From NCBI GenBank assembly GCA_012270525.1, contig JAAXIE010000263.1, forward strand, positions 1 to 6,779: DNA of 6,779 bases. The letters run 5' to 3'. Origin of the DNA: Dehalococcoidia bacterium. GTDB taxonomy: Bacteria; Chloroflexota; Dehalococcoidia; UBA3495; JAAXIE01. Below are positions 1 to 5,943 of the stretch, in pieces (position 1 is the first letter of the stretch; every line of letters begins with the position of its first letter). The notes beneath the pieces were generated by a model. It did not search any database. It saw nothing but the letters and a program-made list of their open reading frames with translations, and was not told where the DNA came from. The position numbers and the translations under genes are program-made.

Positions 1-1140
1 CTGCATCCGGTGGCGCTTGAACTCCCTGTAGGCCCCGTAGTCCATGGTGAGACCGAAGGTGAAGTCCACCACCTCGAACTCGCGTGGTGGTGCATCGTGA
101 GGGCCCATCTGCTCCAGGGTATCGGCGATGACGCGATGGCGCCTTGAAGGGTGCATCTGCTTCACGCGCTGCCACACCTGCTGATAGGAGAGGCGGGCCG
201 AGCGGAACAGTAGGGCGGTGACCAGCTTGACCTCGGCTTCGGTGTCGCAATGTTCCAGGGTAACCTCCGCTGGGTTGTCTTCCGGTTCCTCCTTCAGTTG
301 GACTGCGCCGTTGCGCTGGCGTTCGCGAACCCGCACCAGATAGGGGTTGCGGTCGGCGTATTTCACCAGGGTGGGGGTGGTCTCGCGGGAACGAGTACGG
401 ATTTCCACTCCCAGCCTCTGCTCCTCCAGCAGGTCGGAAGAGAGGAGCTTCTGGATGAGGTGTTCCATGGTGCGGGCGTTGGCGGTGACCCCCACGTTGG
501 TAAGGGTGGCGGCTGGCAGCAGGAAGCGGCAGTGGTCGGTGACCACACGCCTCAGCCTGAGAGCGTAACTGCTGTCGGTCTCGTTCTCTCCCCTGGGCAC
601 CTCCTCGGGTAGGTAGGCGGTGGTCTGCTTCACCAGTTTGCGGTAGGTCTCCAGCAGCCGATCGCAGGTCTGGACGTAGATGCGACGCGCGTTGGAGCGC
701 AGGGGCAGTTCCTCGGGCACGTGGTAGCCGTGGCGGGGCAGCACCTGGTAACGGCTGCTTTTCTCGGTGTAGGAAGCGAGACGGTTGTCTTCCAGGGTAT
801 CACAGGCCAAACGCGAAATGTCCTCCACGGCCACATGGAGGACCGCGTGCTCGGCCACGGAAGCGTGTCCGTACCCCAAGACCCAGCGTTCGTGGAAATC
901 CGCGGCCTTCTGGGCGTTGACCTGCCTTGCGATCTCATCGAACGGTTCGGGCCGCCGGGAGGTCATGGCGAAGACCACCGCCATCTCTTCCTCGGTGAGG
1001 TCGCCGGATTCGATGCTGTCCGCCGTAAGGGGATACACCCTGGGCCGAGGTGGGGCGACTGCAGGGTCGTCGAAGGTCAATTGCCACCCTTCACTGCTGG
1101 GAAGGCCGCTGTAGGGGTCTCGCGCTGCGCCTTCAACCAT
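1..1140 (-). CDS. thyX: Long ThyX-type flavin-dependent thymidylate synthase homologue with two ThyX-like units (3' end cut by left edge)
   Basis: ThyX enzymes methylate dUMP to dTMP using FAD and methylenetetrahydrofolate. The first 380 residues are visible, and the frame runs off the left edge. Usual ThyX is about 220-300 residues, so this is a long form. Unit 1 (about 35-260) has GHASVAEHA (91-99), then DNRLASYTEKSSRY (118-131), which aligns exactly with the RHR-x7-S signature (RHRxxSxNExSxRY) except that RHR is DNR. It also has LLPAATLTNVGVTANAR (207-223) and VEIR (245-248), matching the family's LP..T....vN.R and EIR. Unit 2 (about 300 onward) has VVDFTF (357-362) and AYREFKRHRMQ (370-380), a proper RHR at 376-378, right at the edge. 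The ATG at 1140 has GAGGGG 4 nt upstream. The frame is open back to the E2 stop 63 bp away, so a longer N-terminus is possible but lacks an ATG. Homology is strong. Catalytic activity is uncertain. Confidence 0.85.
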   Translation of the reverse strand, partial: MVEGAARDPYSGLPSSEGWQLTFDDPAVAPPRPRVYPLTADSIESGDLTEEEMAVVFAMTSRRPEPFDEIARQVNAQKAADFHERWVLGYGHASVAEHAVLHVAVEDISRLACDTLEDNRLASYTEKSSRYQVLPRHGYHVPEELPLRSNARRIYVQTCDRLLETYRKLVKQTTAYLPEEVPRGENETDSSYALRLRRVVTDHCRFLLPAATLTNVGVTANARTMEHLIQKLLSSDLLEEQRLGVEIRTRSRETTPTLVKYADRNPYLVRVRERQRNGAVQLKEEPEDNPAEVTLEHCDTEAEVKLVTALLFRSARLSYQQVWQRVKQMHPSRRHRVIADTLEQMGPHDAPPREFEVVDFTFGLTMDYGAYREFKRHRMQ

Positions 1141-1144
1141 GCAG

Positions 1145-1150
1145 CCCCTC
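1145..1150 (-). promoter_or_regulatory. Ribosome-binding site of the ThyX-type gene
   Basis: The minus strand reads GAGGGG, 4 nt before the ATG at 1140. It supports that ATG over any start further upstream in the same open frame (1141-1203). Confidence 0.5.
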
Positions 1151-1203
1151 GTGGCTATTCTGGATTGTCCCAGTAGGGCCCGGCGAACAGAGTGGCAAGA
1201 TGC

Positions 1204-2541
1204 TCAGAAAAGGAGCTTGACCGGCTGCTCCAACAGGGACTTCACATCTACCAGGAAGCGGGCTGCCTCGGCACCATCGGCCACCCGGTGGTCGACGGAA
1301 AGGGTGGCGCTCATCATCTGGGCCACCGCCAGTCGGCCGTCGCGCACTACCGGTCGCTCCTTCACGCTGGCGATGGCCAGGACAGCGGCGTTGGGCGGGT
1401 AGATGATGGCGGAGAAGCTGTCCACGTCGAACATGCCCATGTTGCTGATGCTGAAGGTGCTCTCGTATTCCTCGGCTCGCAGGGTGCCACCCTCGGCCCG
1501 CTGGACCAGGTCACGGCTGGCGTCGGCGATCTGGAGCAGGGAGCGGGCCTGGCAGCCTGGAACGGCGGCGATGATGAGGCCTTCTTCCAGCGCAATAGCT
1601 ATGCCGATATTGGTGGCGTCGTGAAGCTGGAGGTGGTCTTCGCGGAAGGATGCATTGAACCGGGGGTGGAACCGGAGAGTCATGGCCACGGTCTTCACCA
1701 CCATGTCGTTGACGGTGACCCTCCTGCCCTCTTCCAAGCTCTCGTTTATCTGTCGACGCAGGGCCATGGCCTGCGTCATGTCGATGTCGGCGGTGACGTA
1801 GAAATGGGGGGCTTCCCGCTTGCTCTGGGATGTAACACGAGCGATAGCCTGTCTCATGCGGCTGAGGGGTTCGGAGCCCCCTTGGCCAACTGTAACTGGT
1901 GGAACTGCTGCTTCGAATGGAGGAGGCGGCGGAGATTCTGGCATCATCGTTGGAGGAGGCACATCAGGAAGGGTGGCCGGTTGTGGCTCGACGGGGCTCG
2001 AAATCTCAACAGGCGTGGGTACAGGGGTCGTAGGAGTCTCGGCGTCCTGCCAAGCGAGGACGTCGGCCTCCACGATGCGCCCGTTGGGCCCGGAGCCCTT
2101 CACCTGGGTGAGGTCAATGCCACGCTCCCGGGCCAGCCTGCGAGCGATGGGGGAAGCCCGTACCTCCCCGGTGGCGGGCCCTGTGGCCGGGATTTCAGCT
2201 TGGGTTGTGGAGGCTGCGGGAAGCGGGATGGCCTCGCTGGTCTGGGGAGCTTCAGGCGCGGGCTCCTCAACCGGCGTTGGGTCCACTGGTGGGAGCGTCT
2301 CTCCCTGCTGGGTGATGATGGCGATCAGTTCTCCCACCGGCACCGACCTGCCCGTTTCGACCACTATGCGACCCATGACGCCGTTGACGTAGGCGGGCAT
2401 CTCCACGGTGGCCTTGTCGGTCTCGATTTCAGCGATCACCTCGCCGGAGACGATCTGGTCGCCCTCATCCTTGAGCCAGCGCACCACGGTGCCCTGCTGC
2501 ATGTCGTAGCTCATTTTGGGCATCACGATGGATGTAGCCAA
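1204..2541 (-). CDS. Dihydrolipoamide acyltransferase (E2) of a 2-oxo acid dehydrogenase complex
   Basis: 445-residue E2 core protein. It takes the acyl group formed by E1 on its lipoyl arm and transfers it to CoA. Domains are: one lipoyl domain (1-80) with the lipoylated lysine K43 in EIETDKATVEMP; a Pro/Ala/Glu-rich flexible linker (about 82-124); a peripheral-subunit-binding domain (127-164, RASPIARRLARERGIDL then GSGPNGRIVEADVL), the docking site for E3/E1; a second Pro-rich linker (about 165-222); and the catalytic domain (223-445) with NMGMF (367-371) and the active-site DHRVADG (H418, D422). The NMGMF..VDSFSAIIYPPNAA region looks more like acetyl-transferring (pyruvate or acetoin) than branched-chain enzymes, but this is a soft call. 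The start is taken as TTG at 2541 because it gives the normal MATSIVMPKMS beginning; the next ATG (2523) would remove the first strand. It lies 30 bp after E3. No E1 gene is in the window. Confidence 0.95.
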   Translation of the reverse strand: MATSIVMPKMSYDMQQGTVVRWLKDEGDQIVSGEVIAEIETDKATVEMPAYVNGVMGRIVVETGRSVPVGELIAIITQQGETLPPVDPTPVEEPAPEAPQTSEAIPLPAASTTQAEIPATGPATGEVRASPIARRLARERGIDLTQVKGSGPNGRIVEADVLAWQDAETPTTPVPTPVEISSPVEPQPATLPDVPPPTMMPESPPPPPFEAAVPPVTVGQGGSEPLSRMRQAIARVTSQSKREAPHFYVTADIDMTQAMALRRQINESLEEGRRVTVNDMVVKTVAMTLRFHPRFNASFREDHLQLHDATNIGIAIALEEGLIIAAVPGCQARSLLQIADASRDLVQRAEGGTLRAEEYESTFSISNMGMFDVDSFSAIIYPPNAAVLAIASVKERPVVRDGRLAVAQMMSATLSVDHRVADGAEAARFLVDVKSLLEQPVKLLF

Positions 2542-2543
2542 GG

Positions 2544-2551
2544 CTCCCCCC
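2544..2551 (-). promoter_or_regulatory. Purine-rich Shine-Dalgarno-like tract before the E2 TTG start
   Basis: The minus strand reads GGGGGGAG and ends only 2 nt before the proposed TTG start at 2541. This is closer than usual. It would be 17 nt from GTG (2526) and 20 nt from ATG (2523), which is too far. The lipoyl-domain N-terminus decides for TTG, and the odd spacing suggests modest initiation or coupling to the E3 stop 30 bp upstream. Confidence 0.4.
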
Positions 2552-2571
2552 GCACAGGATGTAGTGCTGTC

Positions 2572-3966
2572 TCAGGCGTGAATGGCCCGGCCCCCGACGG
2601 CCAGGGCGGCTTCCTTCACCACCTCGGACAGGGTCGGGTGCGAGTGTACCATCCACCCCAATTCCAGAGTAGTACCCTCGAGGAGTCTGGTGATCGAAAG
2701 CTCGGCCAGAAGTTCGGTGACCTCCGGTCCCACGAGGTGGGCCCCGAGCAAATCGCCATGGGTCTCATCCACTACCAGCTTGGCCATACCTGTCGTCTCG
2801 CCAATGGCTTGGGCCTTGCCGTTGGCCAGGAAGGGGTACCGTCCAACTTGCACCCAGTGACCGCGCTCCAAGGCTTGCGCTTCGGTCAGTCCAAAGCTGG
2901 CCACTTGGGGAATGCAGTAGGTGGCACGAGGCATCATTTCGTAGTCGAGGGGTTGTGGTTCCTCCCCCGCGAGGTGCTCGGCGACGTGTACCGCTTGGGC
3001 TGAGGCAACATGGGCCAGTGGCAGCCTGCCCGTGACATCGCCGATGGCGTAGATGCCGGGGACGCTGGTCTCCATGTGCTCGTTCACGGCGATGCTGCCA
3101 CGGTCGAGTTCGACGCCGACCTCCTCCAAGCCGAGGCCGTCGGAGTTGGGGGTGACGCCGATGGCCACCAGCACCAAGTCGCACACCAGTTCCCATCCCT
3201 CGGTGGCCTCGTTGGAGCGGACCTGCAGGCGGGCCTTGCCGTCGGGCCCGGTGTTCACCGACATGACGTTGGCGTTGGTCATCACGTTGATGCCGTCGCG
3301 GCTAAAGGCGCGCTCCAACTGCTGGCTAATCTCCTCGTCCTCGTTGGGAACGACATGGGGGAGCAACTCAACTACGGTCACGTTCACCCCGTACGAATGC
3401 CACAGGTAAGCGAACTCCACGCCCACCGGACCTGCCCCCACGATGACCGCGGATTCGGGAAGCGATTGCAGGGCTAGGGCATGGCGGCTGGTGATGATCT
3501 TCTCGCCGTCGATGGGAAGCGATGGGATGGTCCGTGGGCGCGCACCGGTGGCCAGCACAATGTTGCGCGCCCTGAGGACCCGACCTTCCGGAGCGACCTC
3601 AATGGTGTTGGCGTCCCGTAGCCTAGCGTCGCCCTGTATGTGCTCGATATTGTTCTTGCGGAGCAGGTAGGCGACACCTCGGATCTGGCGCTGCACGATG
3701 CTACGGCTGCGCTCGTATGCCTTGGAGTAGTTGACGAGCAGGTTTTCGAAAGAGAACCCCAGGTCCTCGCCCTTCTTCAGGATGGAGATGTATTCGGCGT
3801 TTTTCAGCAGGGCCTTGCTGGGAATACATCCCCAGTTGAGGCAGACTCCGCCCAGTTCTTCCCGCTCCACCACGGCGACTCTCATTCCCAACTGGGCCGC
3901 CCGAATGGCACATACGTACCCCCCGGGCCCGGCCCCGACTACCAACAGGTCGTACGTTGATTCCAT
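2572..3966 (-). CDS. lpdA: Dihydrolipoamide dehydrogenase (E3)
   Basis: 464-residue flavoprotein of the class I pyridine nucleotide-disulphide oxidoreductases. It reoxidises the dihydrolipoyl arm of 2-oxo acid dehydrogenase E2 (or glycine cleavage H protein) and reduces NAD+ to NADH in the cytosol. Visible parts in order are: the FAD dinucleotide fold GAGPGG (11-16); the redox disulphide GGVCLNWGCIPSK (C42, C47); the FAD-contact ATGARP (139-144); the NAD fold GAGPVG (177-182) followed by E184; the second FAD motif YAIGD (about 310); and the interface-domain active base HSHPTLSE (H443, E448), which acts in the partner subunit. The length is normal for E3, and the WGCIPSK and HPTLSE motifs favour E3 over glutathione or mercuric reductase. 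The ATG at 3966 has no clear Shine-Dalgarno. The gap from the beta gene is 70 bp, the longest here. E2 follows 30 bp after the TGA stop, so the main role is almost surely in that complex. Confidence 0.96.
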   Translation of the reverse strand: MESTYDLLVVGAGPGGYVCAIRAAQLGMRVAVVEREELGGVCLNWGCIPSKALLKNAEYISILKKGEDLGFSFENLLVNYSKAYERSRSIVQRQIRGVAYLLRKNNIEHIQGDARLRDANTIEVAPEGRVLRARNIVLATGARPRTIPSLPIDGEKIITSRHALALQSLPESAVIVGAGPVGVEFAYLWHSYGVNVTVVELLPHVVPNEDEEISQQLERAFSRDGINVMTNANVMSVNTGPDGKARLQVRSNEATEGWELVCDLVLVAIGVTPNSDGLGLEEVGVELDRGSIAVNEHMETSVPGIYAIGDVTGRLPLAHVASAQAVHVAEHLAGEEPQPLDYEMMPRATYCIPQVASFGLTEAQALERGHWVQVGRYPFLANGKAQAIGETTGMAKLVVDETHGDLLGAHLVGPEVTELLAELSITRLLEGTTLELGWMVHSHPTLSEVVKEAALAVGGRAIHA

Positions 3967-4036
3967 AGGCGCACCATGACTAAGGGTAGTGAAACACGGC
4001 CAAGAGCAGCAGGAAGCGGTGCCAGGGGAAGCCGGC

Positions 4037-4522
4037 CTACACCAGTATCCACAGAGTAGGCATTTCGGTGTCGTTGTTTACGAGGGCGACCTTTTTGTAC
4101 GACATCTTGAGGGTTCCGTCCTCGCGACGGAGCCTGTGGGTGCTGCGTCCCACCCACATGTCCTGCCATGTGTCGACGCTGCGACGACGCACTTCGGCCA
4201 GCACGAAGTTGGAATGAACGGTGATGCTGCCGTCCTCCTCCTCGTATGCCTCGATGTTGGAGACTACCCGGCGAAGGCGGGACTGGGGGTCTTGGCTCCA
4301 AGCGGCCCCGCTTTTCAGGCGCACCAAGCGTCCCGCGATGCGGGTGCGATCGTCGTAAATGATTGAGACATCATGGGTTGGATCCGTGTCCTCGCCGCCA
4401 CAGGGGACCCAGTAGATGGCGTCGTCGGTCCAGAGGGCCTCCCACTCGTCATACTGGTGCTCGTCCATGAGACGAGCCTCGCGGTAGAGGAAGTTCTCGA
4501 TCTCGTTGCGGTCTAAGGCCAT
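4037..4522 (-). CDS. Ring-hydroxylating oxygenase beta (small) subunit
   Basis: 161-residue small subunit of the SnoaL/NTF2-like fold, which packs under the alpha trimer in alpha3-beta3 oxygenases and is mainly structural. Typical features are the N-terminal helix IENFLYREARLMDEHQYDEW followed by EALWTDDAIYWVPC; the central SIIYDDRTRIAGRLVRLKSG; SRLRRVVSNIEAY with HSNFVLAEVRR; and a short hydrophobic C-terminus (MPTLWILV), where this family usually ends. The length is at the lower end of the usual 160-190 residues. It has no cofactor motif of its own, as expected. The ATG at 4522 lies 51 bp after the second alpha gene. A GAGG on the minus strand (4536-4539) is 13 nt from the start, a rather long spacing. 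It is the only beta gene seen for two alpha genes. After the TAG stop the frame stays open for 18 hydrophobic codons, probably by chance. Confidence 0.92.
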   Translation of the reverse strand: MALDRNEIENFLYREARLMDEHQYDEWEALWTDDAIYWVPCGGEDTDPTHDVSIIYDDRTRIAGRLVRLKSGAAWSQDPQSRLRRVVSNIEAYEEEDGSITVHSNFVLAEVRRRSVDTWQDMWVGRSTHRLRREDGTLKMSYKKVALVNNDTEMPTLWILV

Positions 4523-4573
4523 AGGGGAATCCGGACCTCAAGACGATTGTTGAGCACGCTGGACGTGCCGCAG

Positions 4574-5881
4574 CTACCTCTGGTTCATCACGTCCCGGTA
4601 GTGACGCCAGATGCCTCGTTGCGCTGTCTCGCCCAAAACTTGGGTGGTAAGGGACGGTTGACCGAAGTCGTCGGGCTCAATCGCCTCGCCTTCAGTCCCG
4701 CGAGTCAGCACCGACCAGTCTTCCAACCTGGCCTTGGTGCCGGTCTGGATGCGGGCGAACATATCGGCGTCATCGGGATTGATGAAACCGGCGGGGCCGA
4801 AGCCGTTCTCGTGGGCCCGCAGCCTCTGGGTGTTGATTTCGTCGCTGGCACCCTTCAGGAAGGTCGGGTGGTAATAGATGTAGCTACGGTTGGGTCGCAC
4901 CGGCTGGAGTACGCGGAAGGCGTTCCACAGCACCATCAGGTTAGGGAATATCATGATGTGGGGAGGCCCGCCGGTTGAAACGTACTCGGCGGCCTCCTCG
5001 CCCATGCGCTCGGCCACCTGGCTGACCACCTCGGGGGTCAGGGTTCCCGTGGCCCCAGTGATGCGATCGGTCAAGCCCTCGCCGACTCTCCGGTTCGCTT
5101 GGAACCGGTCGATGACAGTGTGTCCCTGGCCCAAGTCGCGTTGCACCTGATAGGGGTCGTCCATGTTGATGGCGGTGGCGTCGCGACCGGGTCGACGCAG
5201 GGCTGTCTGGTGAGTGAAGGACACATGGTACTGATCGGTCAGGTTCTCCACCTGCAGCTTCCAATTACCCTCGACACGGGTCTTCTGTCTGCCGGAGCGG
5301 GCCAGTATCTCGCCGTCGGGGGCCATGTCGCAGAAGCGGTCGAGGTATGCCTTGGCCAGCCCCAGGTAGTCGTCGAAACTTTGGCCGCCGGGGCTGAGGC
5401 TAGCGAACACGAAGCCACGGTGGGAAGCCACCCGGGGCACCCGTACCAAGCCGAAATCCTCGCGATTGAAGCACTCGTCATAGCCCCCGCGCCCGCGGTG
5501 GAAGGGAGCCCCAATGAGGTGACCGTCGTTGCCGTAGGTCCAGCCGTGATAGGCGCACATGAATGTGAAAGCATTACCCCGGTCCTGCTGGCACACGGTA
5601 GCGGAGCGGTGGCGGCAACGGTTCAACAGCAGGTGCACTCGGCCATCGCTATCGCGGGACATGATCACCGGCTGGGTGCCGATGAGGCGGGTGATATATT
5701 CACCGGGCTCGGCTACCTCGCTCTCGTGACCCACGAACACCCATCCGCGGTGGAAAATCCTTTCCATCTCCTCCTCAAAGACCTGGGGGTCGTGGTACAG
5801 GCGACCGCTGACACGGAAGCCGTTGCCGTTCTCCTCCACCAACTCGTTGTAATCGATGACCGTGTCGCTCAGTGTGGTCAT
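4574..5881 (-). CDS. Rieske ring-hydroxylating oxygenase alpha (large) subunit, complete
   Basis: Complete 435-residue large subunit, the usual length for this family. It takes electrons at a Rieske cluster and uses them at a mononuclear Fe(II) to activate O2 for hydroxylation, most often cis-dihydroxylation of an aromatic ring. The N-terminal Rieske domain has C89-x-H91-x17-C109-x2-H112 (in CRHRSATVC and CAYHGWTYG). The catalytic domain has NWKLQVENLTDQYHVSFTH, giving D216 (bridge to the neighbouring Rieske cluster), H219 and H224. The third ligand is probably D370 or D371 in GFGPAGFINPDDADMF. The protein should be cytosolic, and no signal peptide is seen. The ATG at 5881 has a good ribosome-binding site upstream. 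The stop is TAG, and the beta gene starts 51 bp later, so this subunit is the likeliest partner of that beta chain. A second, partial alpha gene lies directly upstream. Substrate unknown. Confidence 0.95.
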   Translation of the reverse strand: MTTLSDTVIDYNELVEENGNGFRVSGRLYHDPQVFEEEMERIFHRGWVFVGHESEVAEPGEYITRLIGTQPVIMSRDSDGRVHLLLNRCRHRSATVCQQDRGNAFTFMCAYHGWTYGNDGHLIGAPFHRGRGGYDECFNREDFGLVRVPRVASHRGFVFASLSPGGQSFDDYLGLAKAYLDRFCDMAPDGEILARSGRQKTRVEGNWKLQVENLTDQYHVSFTHQTALRRPGRDATAINMDDPYQVQRDLGQGHTVIDRFQANRRVGEGLTDRITGATGTLTPEVVSQVAERMGEEAAEYVSTGGPPHIMIFPNLMVLWNAFRVLQPVRPNRSYIYYHPTFLKGASDEINTQRLRAHENGFGPAGFINPDDADMFARIQTGTKARLEDWSVLTRGTEGEAIEPDDFGQPSLTTQVLGETAQRGIWRHYRDVMNQR

Positions 5882-5890
5882 TGCGCTAAC

Positions 5891-5899
5891 CCTCTCCTT
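5891..5899 (-). promoter_or_regulatory. Ribosome-binding site of the second oxygenase alpha gene
   Basis: The minus strand reads AAGGAGAGG, ending 9 nt before the ATG at 5881. It is the best Shine-Dalgarno in the window and supports that start codon. It lies in the 62-bp gap after the upstream alpha gene. Confidence 0.7.
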
Positions 5900-5943
5900 G
5901 CCAACTCTCGGTCCAGGGTGTGGTGACCTGACGTCGAGGAATG

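Noticed and set aside
1160..1173. Possible terminator hairpin between E2 and the ThyX-type gene (CTGG..CCAG)
   Set aside because: The stem is only 4 bp and no T-tract follows on the minus strand. It does not support a terminator, so co-transcription remains possible.
250..1176. Plus-strand frames at 250-612 and 721-1176 as possible genes
   Set aside because: The minus strand here reads continuously as the ThyX-type protein with conserved GHASVAEHA, NAR and RHR motifs, so these are shadows.
1192..3003. A very long open frame on the plus strand (603 codons) opposite E2 and the end of E3
   Set aside because: The opposite strand codes for E2 and E3 with all catalytic motifs intact. The plus-strand product is rich in Gly, His and Arg, spans an intergenic boundary and resembles no family, as expected of an antisense shadow in high-GC DNA.
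3967..4036. Possible promoter in the 70-bp gap before E3
   Set aside because: I searched for -35/-10 pairs on the minus strand; a TTGGCC followed by TACCCT-like bases matches the consensus too poorly to call.
5099..5926. A 275-codon plus-strand frame opposite the second oxygenase alpha gene
   Set aside because: It lies antisense to the Rieske and iron-site coding sequence. Its Ala/Val/Gly/His-rich composition mirrors the minus-strand codon pattern, and no motif is recognisable.
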